A model generated the notes under the pieces. It made no database searches. It was not told the DNA's origin and was given only the letters and a program-made list of their open reading frames with translations. A program made the translations under genes and the position numbers. From Cerioporus squamosus (lineage: Eukaryota > Basidiomycota > Agaricomycetes > Polyporales > Polyporaceae): a DNA stretch of 64,000 nt. Shown here in pieces: positions 1 through 10,509 of the stretch (within the stretch, counting starts at the first letter, position 1; every line of letters begins with the position of its first letter). The stretch is taken from assembly GCA_022592435.1 (NCBI GenBank), contig JABYQS010000005.1, positions 496,001 through 560,000 on the forward strand. Reading direction: 5' to 3'.

Positions 1-298
1 CCGGAACCACCACTTCTCTAGTCCGTGCGGCACTCTCTCCGGCGAACTTGACGAATTCAACGAGACATTCGAGTCCCTTCTCCTGGGCAATAGCATTCGC
101 GTCCGTGGCAATCTTCTTGAGGGTATCCGGGTTGTTGATATATGGCTTGAACACGGGATCGGAATCAGAGGCAGTCTGCTTGAACGTTGTCTTCAGTTCC
201 TCATATGCGCTGACTCGAGCCTTCCAGTTTTTGTGGGAGAGCCGTTCGGATATTGGAAGGCCACTGAAGTCCTCCTCTGGGGGAGGCGCGCCGTCCAT
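1..298 (-). CDS. Stu2/Alp14/XMAP215-family TOG-domain microtubule polymerase (N-terminus, partial)
   Basis: The minus strand is open from an ATG at 296-298 to the left edge, giving 99 codons with no intron. After a short acidic leader (PPPEEDF) comes LPISERLSHKNWKARVSAYE, the first HEAT helix pair of an N-terminal TOG domain. It continues with KPYINNPDTLKKIATDANAIA and a segment ending KGLECLVEFVKFAG. This is how Stu2/Alp14/ch-TOG proteins begin; they bind tubulin and add it at microtubule plus ends in the spindle and cytoplasm. The start was chosen because it directly precedes the TOG domain. The rest of the gene, with more TOG repeats and a coiled coil expected, lies outside the window. Confidence 0.85.
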   Translation of the reverse strand, partial: MDGAPPPEEDFSGLPISERLSHKNWKARVSAYEELKTTFKQTASDSDPVFKPYINNPDTLKKIATDANAIAQEKGLECLVEFVKFAGESAARTREVVVP

Positions 299-2138
299 AG
301 CGGCCAAGAATGGTGAAGCAAGATCGAGAGTGCAGTATAGTACGAACGGTTTAGATTCGCGAGACTCAACGCGGCGCGCGACTCGTGGGCGCTTTTTGAT
401 CTGTGAGCCACTCCGCAATACTCCGCAAAAGCCCAGCGGGGGCTTTGAGAACTCCGCCTGTTATCCCGACCGCGGACTTTGACTTTGATTGCACTCTCAG
501 TCTCAACATATACTTGCTTCGTGCTTCGTCTTCTATGTGTGCCACTCGCTCAGCGGACTCAATGACTCGATTCTGGGCATGCAATCCGACCCTTGACGAT
601 ACGCGCATCAGAGGGTGTCAGGCGACACGGGCATGCCAGTGGCTCAGGAGTCAGTACTTCCTTGCACCGATGCCAGTGAGCGTGGACCTACCCCTGGCAG
701 GAGGAGCACGGACGCATCGACGGAACACGGGCCAGCATTCGCTTCTGACAGAACAAGGACTGTGTGGATCGCGTCCAGACAGCAGGTCCCAAGAATCTAT
801 CGCAGATTTCGTCACCGAAGTGCGCCTACTACTTGCCTGACCTGGTGAGTAATAAACTCATTCCCGTGCATTGTTTGCACCTGTGACTGACTACGTATGC
901 ACCAGGTATGCGCCATAGTAACCCTCGGACCCGCAGTCTCCGCTGGTCTGGGACCATGCTGCCCAAAGGGCCAAATGCATTCTCTACAAATTGGACTGGA
1001 GCCAGGTGGCCTCTCCCATCCGTGCAGCTTGCACCCACGTGCAGACGCAGATCCTGGCTGTGTCGTAACGGAAGCTTCTCTTGACCTGTCTTCCGGCTAG
1101 GCAAGCCGCCCACCAGCGGCCTCTGGCATTTGTCTGAGTCATTCGTATGCTGCAGACTCGTACAGAAGGCTCGTCTGACCACTTCTGTCCCAGTGCCTCA
1201 TGTCCGCCGTGCGTTTCCACCGCGCCCTCTGCCCAGTCGAGAGCCAGTATGGATTCAGAAGTCGCCATTTCGGGCGTGGAAACCCTACAACCACGTACGA
1301 CCCTTCGCCGCAATGAAAGCTGCAGGCTGTGGCTGCGATCCACGAGTTGTGGTACCTATCTAGGGCGATCGTCCTGACTGGAGATCTGTACGATTTCGGT
1401 AAGGATGTAGTCATTTATGTCGTGATACATCCCTTAGCCTCAAGCTTGTGGCTGCTCTGGTTTTCCCAAGGTTAAGGATCCCTCCATAATTCGACGCGGT
1501 TCGTAGCGGCTCTTGGCATGTAATGACCACGAATATCATTCTTTGAATTCCATGACTCCCTCGCGAAGCACGCTCAAATAGGAATCGCCACTTAGGGCGC
1601 AAAACGCTCGACGTTTCGGAACAAGGTATGGACAGAGAATAATGCCTACAGATGTTGCCTAGTAACTTCGGAATTATGGATTATACGATAGAAGCATAGC
1701 TATGGTGCATGGCGTGAGGAATGCTGGGAATACATACTGTATGTGCAGGACGAAGGTGACAGTGCGACGGGAAGACGTGGTGACGAGACAAAACAGCGAG
1801 GGGGACGGATGCGTACTTAGCAAGTGGACCGTAGCCTATTGTGCGACTAGAAGGGCCGTATTCTATCTGACAGCGAGGTAATTGGCGTGGGATGAGCGAT
1901 CATGAACATGGACAATATGTAGCAGCGAGTAGCGAAGACGGACGGTATTAAGACTGCACCAGACATTAAACGAGTACCGTGACGGTCAATAGGATCGAAT
2001 AAGATAGAGTCCATCGAGGGGGGCGCGGCCTCTGAAGGGTCCATGGACGAAATCACCGTTTCGCGGGCCTTTTGGACGGTGAGGCGGACGAGGAGGTTGC
2101 GCGAACGCGTGAGTGCGGGTGCCCAGGCGTGGGAGCAC
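299..2138. other. interval without a recognised gene
   Basis: This 1.8 kb lies upstream of the TOG gene and downstream of the next minus-strand ORF. ORFs are short, overlapping and without family resemblance. An intron-like GTGAGT...CAG stretch at about 845-905 does not join convincing coding sequence. It presumably holds the TOG gene promoter. Confidence 0.5.
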
Positions 2139-2756
2139 CTAAGCCCGCTCTAGCTTGAACGCGACACGGTTGTCGCTCGCGGCGCGGAACAACTGTCGGT
2201 AGTGGGAAGACCCGAAGATATCGACGAGGGCGGCTTCATGGCTCGTCACCCATTCGACGGGCGGCAATCCACGGATGGTCCGGTATACGCCCTCGCCGGG
2301 GATCTGTTCCTCCTTGATGAGCACGACCATGCCGGTGAGTAGGCACTGGAGGAGGTGCAGAAGGTCCGCGATGGCCGGCACGGTATGCCGCAGTCCAGGG
2401 AAAAGCGCAGAGTGGAAGACCATCTCCCACTGGACGCGTCGTTCGCGCGAGAAGAACGAGGAGGCGTTCACGGGGATCTGTAGACGCATATTGGGACTGC
2501 GCGGAAGGCCCCTGGCAGACCGGTATGGCGTGGGACACTCGATGTCGAAAAGGAGTCGAGAGTCGAGCGGGGTCACATCGCGCCAGCCATGCTCCTGCAC
2601 CAGCTGCGAGCGGATAGACAGGAGCCAGCGACGCGCTCGCGCGTAGTTGGTACCCAGGGCGTCGGCGGTGGTTAGGGGGATGCCCGTCCGTTTCGCCCAC
2701 TCGTCCATGGAAGCGACTTCGTTACTGAAAAACAACTGTGGCGGCGGGCTGGCCAT
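2139..2756 (-). CDS. hypothetical protein, about 205 aa, one exon
   Basis: I do not recognise this protein. The frame runs from an ATG at 2754-2756 (MASPPPQLFF) to a stop at 2139 (FKLERA). It looks protein-like: mixed hydrophobic and charged residues, a region of likely helices (IADLLHLLQCLLTGMVVLIK) and a WVTSHEAALVDIFG segment near the end, with no signal peptide or membrane span. The frame stays open upstream to 3224, but that extension is proline-rich and low in quality. A CATATATG element near 2878-2885 suggests transcription starts around 2850, leaving in-frame ATGs at about 2850 or 2756. I prefer the shorter form. Function unknown. Confidence 0.5.
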   Translation of the reverse strand: MASPPPQLFFSNEVASMDEWAKRTGIPLTTADALGTNYARARRWLLSIRSQLVQEHGWRDVTPLDSRLLFDIECPTPYRSARGLPRSPNMRLQIPVNASSFFSRERRVQWEMVFHSALFPGLRHTVPAIADLLHLLQCLLTGMVVLIKEEQIPGEGVYRTIRGLPPVEWVTSHEAALVDIFGSSHYRQLFRAASDNRVAFKLERA

Positions 2757-5364
2757 GACGCGTAGTGGTCGCTTTTGCGGGTGCGCGAAGGGGGCGGTGT
2801 CGCGGGGGGAGCGGAACGGAAGAGAACGACGGTAGTGGACTGTGTGCATTGAGGAACGAATGTTGGCTGGTCGCGCGACATATATGCAGAGCTGAGTACT
2901 CACCCCGAAATGGCGAACAATCCAGCCAGGCCGCCTCCAGCAGTTTAGAGTGTGGATCAGAAGAACCGTGCGCCCAGACGACAAACACGTTGAGCACAGC
3001 GCGTCAGGGGGCGGAGGGGGGAGGAGGAGGTCAGAGGGAGATGGTGGAGGAGAAAAACATAATATCGCGTCGGGCCTTTTGAAGGGCGGGCGTTGCGCCG
3101 AGGCGACTGAATTTGGACCTGGCGATCGCCACGGAGAGCGGCCGCCTAGGGTTTGGGCGACATTCCGACGCGGCAAAGACACGAAACGTGTTTCGATGAG
3201 CAAAGCATGCGCTTTTTTGGACATTTCGGCATCGCGATTCCTGCCAAATGTCCCCTTCCCACCCCCAATCCTAACCTAATCCGTTCTCCCCCTCCGGCCC
3301 TGGCCTCCTGCCTCTCTTTTGCCCTGCTTCCCTGCCTTATACTGCCCCTCTCGCCTGCCCCATCTGGCTGCGCTTCGCGGCAAATGCGCCCTCTGCTGCG
3401 ATGGAGACGCAGCTACGCGCGGCGCGCCCCAGATCGCCGACTCAAACTAATATCCCGCCGTCGGCGGCTATCGTGTGGGCCGACGCTCGACCGCGCGGCC
3501 GTCTCCGCTCACGACCAGGGTGGGTGGCGAGCAGACGCACCATTCTCCGCTGACGTAGGGCGTGATATATGATTGTGGGCGCACTTCATGGCCTCCACGC
3601 CCTTCCCGGACGGAGGCAGCGTGGTTTACGTCTACTAACTGTGGCTTTCCAGCCTCGAGCTAAAGACTAAATCACCCAGCCTAATTGAGATGAAGGCGGA
3701 GGCCAAGACGGCTCCGGCCTGTTTGCGCCCCAGCAGTCCAGAGCGCGCCCTTGACGACCGATTGCGGTCACCGCGGCTGCTCGCGTGTGGTGACAGCCGC
3801 GTAACAAGGGTCCGCCCGCCCTGGTAAACCACACGGACGTCATCGTTTCTTGCAATCTTCGTGTCCAGATTCGTCTGCCCGTCGCCGTCGGTCGACCATC
3901 CGCGGTCAAGCTGTTCGCGCGCTGTCCAGGGAAGCCTGGAAGGCTAGAAAGCTCGAGCTCGACGGCGAAGGAATGCGAGAGTTTTGACCTCTGCCGCCGA
4001 TGAGAGACCTCTAGTATATTGAGTACATACTCCCGTCGAGCACAAGGGCGCTCCGACGAGGCAAACAATGTTGCCATGGTACGATGCCCACCGCCAGGGC
4101 CCGACCCGTAGGCGAGACGCGAGGCTCGCAAATTGCTGACGTTGTCAATGTCGTCACTCGGTTCTGGGCAACAACAATCCACTCAGGCATTGAATCTTTG
4201 TCGTAAGCTGACAGTCTGGGACACAGGGGACAACTTCAAAGTTTCATGAGCTGGAGCGGAGACAAATTGTCGCCCCTTTCCGGGAAGCAGGGTTGGGTTG
4301 CCCGCACGGTGTGCGTCCGTCGGAGCGTTTCAAAAATGGGCCGCGGCGAACCTGGATGCTCACAAGAACGCAGGCGGAAGAACCGGGTGTGCCGTACACA
4401 CGCGGCCAGCTTCTCGTAACATGCCACTGAGCGACATCGACGGGAAGGCTAGTTAATATTCTGGCATCAGCAACTGATCAGCTCAATCTGTGCGACGGAG
4501 TTTTCGGCTTGGGACTTGGAAAGACGGGCCTCGGAGGAAGTGCGAGAGGCAGGCTCAGGCAGCGCGGCAAGTTCAACAGCTTCAACTTGAGCTGTGGGAC
4601 GCTGTGGGAGCGCCGGGGCGGTGACGGCAGGACGAGGAGGAAGCGTTCGAGGGAGAAGGCGCGATCGATCGAGATCAAGATGACAGGAACTAATGGATCA
4701 CCTGACCGCGTTGTATTCACGATGGGCGTCCACGACAGAAGCGAACCGATTCGACCAGCAACTGAACCCTGTGACAGCTCAAAGTTGGTACATACTGGTT
4801 GCATACTGGCACCTGGTAGTCGACCATTACATGGATCCAACCATAGCCTAGCTTCTGAGTCCGAAGAGCCTTATCTCTTATAGGAGTGCTCCATTGCCGC
4901 GGTGCGTATCGAACTGGGGACGTGATTTGCGCTAGCCGTTACCGTGCTCATAACCGGCATCAGCGCGGTACGCGGACCTAGGGATCGCCGCACCCTAGAA
5001 CCCACATCCGCCAGAAAGTGGTTAAATCTCATCCTCCTCGACATCCATCGCCGTCGTCACTGCCAGAGGTCTAGTCGAGGGGGGCATCTCACTTAGAGAC
5101 CACTCATGTCACAGCGTCACTTCAAGTGACCAAAGTGACTTGCTCGCCAAACAAGTCGAACGGTTCGGCCTGATCGAGCCAAGATTATGAGCTTCGAGTC
5201 ACACAGCGCTGCTTTTCCTTGTCTTACCGCCATTGCCTCCTCTACCCTCCTCCCCCGCGGCACAACACACGCTTATCGATCCTCTGTCGTATCCGCCATC
5301 TGCATAAGACAGCTCTGCATATAGCTTGATAATACATATTCACCGCTGAGCCGACTGCAGCACC
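2757..5364. other. interval without a recognised gene; eIF2B alpha promoter at right
   Basis: No ORF here has family resemblance or convincing splice structure. Pyrimidine-rich runs occur at about 3270-3360. Upstream of eIF2B alpha there is a short palindrome at 5116-5130 (GTCACTT, one base, AAGTGAC) followed at once by another AGTGACTT. Confidence 0.5.
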
Positions 5365-6806
5365 ATGTCAGAAGTTGCACGAAGCACAGCCTTCGACATC
5401 TACGCTACCTTCCAGCAATTCCTCAAAGATGACGAAGTGAGTATCTCGTTCGAGCTTCAGGCACTATGTAGCTAAGCTTATGCCTCTGCTTAGATTTCAC
5501 CACCGTTGGCTGCTATATTGTCATTAGCCGAGGCCATCGTGAAGTCGAATGGTGCGTGAGTACCGCGAAGCACGTCAGATAACAGTACAGATGTGGACAG
5601 TTTGAAGCCGGTACCATGTTCGAACTTGTGCAAGCCTTGAACGACGGCGCCGAGGAGCTCAAACGACGCTCGCAAAACCCGATCAGCCTGAATGCCGGAT
5701 GCGAGCTGTTCATCGCATTCGTCACTCTATTCCCGCACGAGTCCGATGTCAGTGTCGTCATCAGGAAACTCCCAGATATTTGATGATATTGACAACTCGA
5801 TCTTGCAGAATTTTGCAGAGCTGAAGAAAGAGCTCGAGCACCAGGGTCGCAAGTATGCAACGGAGGCAATCTCCTTCCGTGATAAAATCGCCGAGCTCGC
5901 TCTCGGCTTCATCAAGGACGACGCAGTCGTGAGTGCGCTGAGCAGCATAGCGTGTGCTGATGCTTATCGTCCGATACGAGCAGATCCTCACGCATTCGTA
6001 CTCACGCGTGGTGTTGAAAGCTTTGCTCCACGCTCACAAGACGAAACGTATTTCCGTATATGTCACCGAGTCGCGGCCTCGAGGACTAGGGTAAGCACGG
6101 AGAAAATTTCTCCTGGACGTCTTGACATGCTGACGTGAGATGTTTTGTTCATGTCTAGCCTGAAAACACACGAGGCTTTGACTGCCGCTGGTATTCCATG
6201 CACGGTGGTCCTCGATTCCGCAGTCGCGTATGTCATGGACCGGGTGGACTTCGTTCTCGTCGGCTCGGAGGCCGTCGTCGAGAGTGGCGGCTTGATCAAC
6301 TACGTCGGAAGCAACCAGATGGCCATCATTGCCAAGGCGGCGAATAAACCGTTCTACGCACTAGCAGAGAGGTGGGTGTTTGAGCTGCCATAGTGCAAGT
6401 TGCCGCTAAATCCTATTTCACGTCCCTGCAGCTACAAATTCCACCGCCTGTTTCCGCTATCGCAGTACGATCTCCCCACTCACAACTCGAACATCCTATC
6501 GTTCCCCACTCCGACAGGGCAGTCAGCTGGCCAAGATGATGCGCCGTCATACGCAACGCCGGACGCCACGACGAAGGGGCCTGTACGCCCGGAAACGTCA
6601 TCGTCGAGCACGGAACGAGCAATGAGTCAAGAGCAGATAGCGAAGAATCCCGGAGTTGATTACACACGGTGAGTGACCAGAACTGTCTGCTGGACTGTTC
6701 CTGAGAGCCCCACAGGCCGGACTTGATATCGCTGGTGTTTTCGGATGTAGGAATCCTGACTCCAGAGGGTGTAAGCCAGTATCTTGTTGGCATGTTCGCC
6801 GGCTGA
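5365..6806 (+). CDS. GCN3: translation initiation factor eIF2B subunit alpha
   Basis: This is the regulatory alpha subunit of the guanine-nucleotide exchange factor for eIF2, a cytosolic complex that senses phosphorylated eIF2. The gene starts at ATG 5365 (MSEVARSTAFDIYATFQQF) and has several short introns. Family landmarks occur in order: an N-terminal helical region with ISPPLAAILSLAEAIVKSN, a middle with RDKIAELALGFI, then the Rossmann-like half with LKTHEALTAAGIPCTVVLDS, VDFVLVGSEAVVESGG and NQMAIIAKAANKPFYALAES. It closes with NPGVDYTR, PDLISLVFSDVGILTPEGVS and YLVGMFAG before the stop at 6804-6806. A low-complexity insert (about 6500-6640, rich in T, S and P) sits before the conserved C-terminal motif, as in other fungal orthologues. 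Assignment to alpha rather than beta or delta rests on the short N-terminus and C-terminal motif. Confidence 0.93.
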
Positions 6807-8102
6807 TCTTTCCGATATTGGAACGAGATCTCGAGACGCGATATAGTTTGCGATAAACTTCGTGAACCCAATCATGGGATAAGGAGTGCAGCATTTCGTC
6901 GACCACGTGTGCGATCGGTTGCGGCTCTCCGGAAGTCCGCTGCGCTGTGGGCGGCCACCGGCAGTAACCAAGCAATTGACGTCTTGGCCCGCCACGAGCC
7001 TGCTTGAACTGTATGGACGGCCAGCCGCACTCTGTGGCTACCTGTCCTCCCTCGCGCCGCCCTCCGCGGGACCTGGCTCGTGGCTTGTCGCAAGGCCACG
7101 CCGGCAGCTTGCTCTCGGAATGCGGTATCGATCCCATCTTGATGGCCTGCACCCCTCGCCTACCACTAGCGAGGTACCTGTATCGGCCACCAGCGGCCAC
7201 CGCGGCGAAGCACCTTGACGTGCTGTACTGTTCCGACATCTTTCTGCAGATCCGCTGCTTCAGCATCTGGCTGGCTGTGAAACTGTGGTGGGCGGCTCCT
7301 TCGAGGAGGAGATCTGCTGATTACCGTGACTCGTTGTGCCAAAACGGGTATGATCGGGTTCTATGTAGCGACAACGCACCGGGGTGAGTATTATCGAGGC
7401 CTGTCGTGAGGTGCGGTGCACTAACGCGACCTATCGCCCCCAATCGGCGCTGCAGTCTTGCGCATTCCCCGCCCAAAATGTTCATTCTGTCTCCGTTTAA
7501 CGTTTTAGCTTTAGCGTGCCACGGGCAAAACCGCGTTCAGGGCATGTCATGGCTTTCGGTTTTTCCACGGCGAATACGCAGAGCCCGATCGCTGCTTTGT
7601 TGACCTGGCGCTCTTCCGGCCGCGTCCTCATGTTGCCCTCGACTGACGACCTCATCTTGATACGTCCGAGCAGGACAGGCATTGCGCAATCTCCAGCGGG
7701 ACGGGCCGATAGCTGGGCTGATGTTATCGTCGCCGTCGCCTTTGGGAATATCTTCCTGCGGTCGTATGTCTGCTGAACATGCCCGGATCTTTGACATGAC
7801 CGTTGCGCGGCCCTCGTATAAAATGGCGGCCGTTCGTCTGCTCTCCGCAGGTTCACAACCAGTACCCTTCCCCCTCCTCTGTACATACTCCCCTCCCTCT
7901 CTCTCCAACGCAGAGATGTGTCATTGGCGTCGGTTCGTGGCGCCGCACTCTGCTGTGGTTGGCGCTCTCTGATGTCCGCCGCCTGACATAGCGTTCGCAA
8001 TAACTACAAACGCTGCGGGCATTACGTCGACCTGGTGCGTGCCTTTCTTTTCAGTCTTCCCCGTCGGCAGCTGACCAAACGTCGTATCTTTAGCCCGACG
8101 AG
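6807..8102. other. intergenic region with promoter of the Cys-rich peptide gene
   Basis: There is no convincing coding sequence. The right half holds a clear TATA box and a pyrimidine-rich stretch (7858-7910) typical of a fungal transcription start region. Confidence 0.45.
7817..7823 (+). promoter_or_regulatory. TATA box
   Basis: TATAAAA on the plus strand, followed about 40 bp later by a CT-rich tract. It lies 280 bp upstream of the small Cys-rich peptide ATG and is the only good TATA element in this intergenic region. The assignment to that gene is inferred from position. Confidence 0.45.
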
Positions 8103-8460
8103 ATGGTTCGTGTGTTCGCTGCCTAGTTGCCTGTAAATCTTAATTCAGTTCCTCCCATTGGCGCTCTAGATTCAATGCGACGATCGCTACTGCAAGTTCA
8201 GCACGTCGCATCCCAGAAACTGTGTCCCACCCCGCTGCACGGAGACTTGCTGGCAATAGTAAGTCCGTCTGCCCTTACGCACGCTCATGGTTCTGCTCAC
8301 GTTTTCGCTCCGCCATTGCCCTTATCAGCCGCCAGTTTCCTCAGCAGTATAGTACGTGCTTCCTCCGCGACTCTGCATGACATGATCAGCTGCTCATCCT
8401 ATGACAGACCCCGTCATCGATGCGTTCTGTCCCGTCTGCGTTCAGCTCGGCCGTTCCTAG
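8103..8460 (+). CDS. small cysteine-rich peptide, 57 aa, four exons
   Basis: A short gene that ORF calling misses because introns break it. Exons deduced: 8103-8111, 8170-8258, 8329-8351 and 8408-8460. Introns 2 and 3 have good donors (GTAAGT, GTACGT) and AG acceptors, and all phases fit (2, then 1). Intron 1 has a weaker donor (GTGTTC), so the first three codons are the least certain part. The product has seven Cys, roughly C6, C11, C21, C26, C30, C48 and C51, in motifs CDDRYCKF, NCVPPRCTETCW and FCPVC. CxxC and CxxxC spacing suggests zinc binding or disulphides. There is no signal peptide. It resembles short uncharacterised peptides I associate with basidiomycetes, but I cannot name a family or function. 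Confidence 0.6.
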
Positions 8461-10509
8461 AATCTAGACTCCGTTCACCCACATACATCGTTGTACTAAT
8501 ATGCATGCGCGCGCCCCATAGTCTTGTATCCTCATATTCGCTATAGCTTCCCCTTCCCGGCTACACATCTAAATCACGCTACTGTATTGCTCTTATTTAC
8601 TCTGTGCTAATATATTAGTATTCGCCGCGGTCTTGCTATCTAGGAAAGGCAATCGAGTCGGAGTTGATGAGCCTTGATGAGGTCGATTACGCGCTCAGAG
8701 GGGTAGAAGCTTCAGAAGCACACAAGAGGGAGATCCGCCACAAAGCCACACCATGATGCACGCTGCTCTCAAACGTCTTCCGCATGGAACATGAAGTTGT
8801 TACCGCTGCGCACAGTCTATCATGCCCGTTCAGGCAGAGATAATAAGCTCCCCGTGTAAAGCATCCGGTCCTACAACTGTGGCTATGGGATAAGGTCCGA
8901 GGAGCTAGCTTCAGCTGACAGACAAGGGAGATCTGGCAGAGCGTGTACGAAGCTGATGCGCGACGGGCGGACTTGAACTCTGCCCGTCGATGATTTTGCG
9001 AGAACCTCGGTAGTTTGACACATCGGCCGTCGCTCTGCAGCGAGGAGGACGAGTTGGCAGCGATGGGCTAGCGGTCAGATAACGCGGGCTGCATCGACGG
9101 GGGAAATTTTGGATGCTCACCAACGGTTCTCGTATCCGAAACACGTGTGTCAAACCCTCTGAAAGCATGCCTCGAGAAGCACGCCCGGAGACAGCGCTCA
9201 TCAGGCCGCAACTGAGATAGACCTCGCCCCTGACGAGCGGGGCGTGCTGGCGTAGAGCATCTCTAATGGCGTCCAGAGACAGCCGCCGAGTCGTCGACAA
9301 GGGGATCCTGGGACGTTGGCGGCTAATAGACTCCCGAGGACAGCGTCGGAAATCTGGCGCAGTATCTGGCACACCCGAGACGGGGAAGCCGCTTCTCGCC
9401 TTATCGCCGTTTCCCTCGGGCACTCGCACCTTCTTCATATGTCCATGGAGTCAAAGGTCATCTCGTCATCCGCGAAGCTCAAGGCGATCTGGCAGTGACT
9501 CGCAGGGCCGGCCGCGAATTCGCAGGGAGGGATCTGAAGCGCCTGGAAAGATTCCGCAACGGCAGTCAGATGACTGGGAAGATAACGCGGACAGTTACGG
9601 ACTACGGACCTGTGTGCGGTAGTACTGAGAGCGGTATCAATGGAAGGTTGGGCGGAAGGAGCATGTCGCAGTCATCAGATCATAGTCGTGTGCAATATCA
9701 CGAGCCGAATCGAGTAAACCGTCATAAATGGAAAGCATTAAATCCTGCCCCCCTGGCCATCCTGATGCGTGGTCCGAGCGTACACGGCATGAGCGCATCC
9801 TTGAGCAAACGACCGCTATTCGAAAGTGGACCAGACACTCACCGACGGGTCTTCGAGACCCCGTCCGAACGGCTCTGCAGTGCACTGCACAGAGCCGCGT
9901 AGCACCAGGAGGCACTGGAGAAGGAAGGATCTTCATCGGCCAGTGCAGCTGCAATACTTCGGACGGGATGAGCGCATGAACGTTTGCCTGGTCACTTATC
10001 GATTGCGGCAGCGAGACACACCGGCCAAGCGGGGTGCGTTGCAAGCTAATGGAACACTTCGATTCGCGTGCTCGGAGCATGCATGCCCCATGCAGAAGTC
10101 GATGTGTCGAGCCGCCTTGCAGGTCGTGGCGGCTAGTTTCCCACCTGGCTGGTACGGCTGGGGAGCGTTTATCCGCGGGGCATCCTCGCGCAAAGTCGCC
10201 TGAGCAGCTGACAGCGGTAGTGCGAGGTCGTGCACCTGCGAGAGACGACAGGACATGGCGGCAAGAGACGCTGTGCGAGCGAGGCTGGAGTGCTGGGACA
10301 AGGTTCAGGGCGGCTGGTTGGCGGCTGGCCCAGAAAGGAAGAGCAAGATGTGGTTCCAACTTCCCGGTGGACGCGCTGCACGTGAACCGCCGAAGCTGTA
10401 CGCGAGTCTGCGCGTCCTTGGCTGCCTTGGGCTCATCCCTGATCTTCCCCGCCCGTTCTGGCTCTGCGCTCTTGTTTCCTCTCCGCCATATTGTCTCCGG
10501 CAGCGCAGG
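8461..10509. other. gene-poor interval
   Basis: I see no recognisable protein. A 327-codon minus-strand frame (9637-10620) is low in quality and overlaps the POP4 first exon. A perfect 7-bp hairpin (GACGGGC/GCCCGTC, 13-base loop) lies at about 8960-8986; its loop resembles a tRNA T-loop, but no cloverleaf can be folded around it. Confidence 0.45.

Noticed and set aside
844..1100. Intron-like GTGAGT...CAG joined to flanking plus-strand ORFs
   Set aside because: The joined frame stops after a few codons and has no recognisable content.
3153..4182. Open frames on both strands between the hypothetical gene and eIF2B alpha
   Set aside because: No resemblance to known proteins, no consistent splice sites, and overlapping frames of equal quality on both strands.
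8950..9070. Possible minus-strand tRNA, because of a TTCAAGT T-loop-like sequence
   Set aside because: The flanking stem is a 7-bp hairpin with a 13-base loop, and no acceptor, D or anticodon arms can be folded around it.
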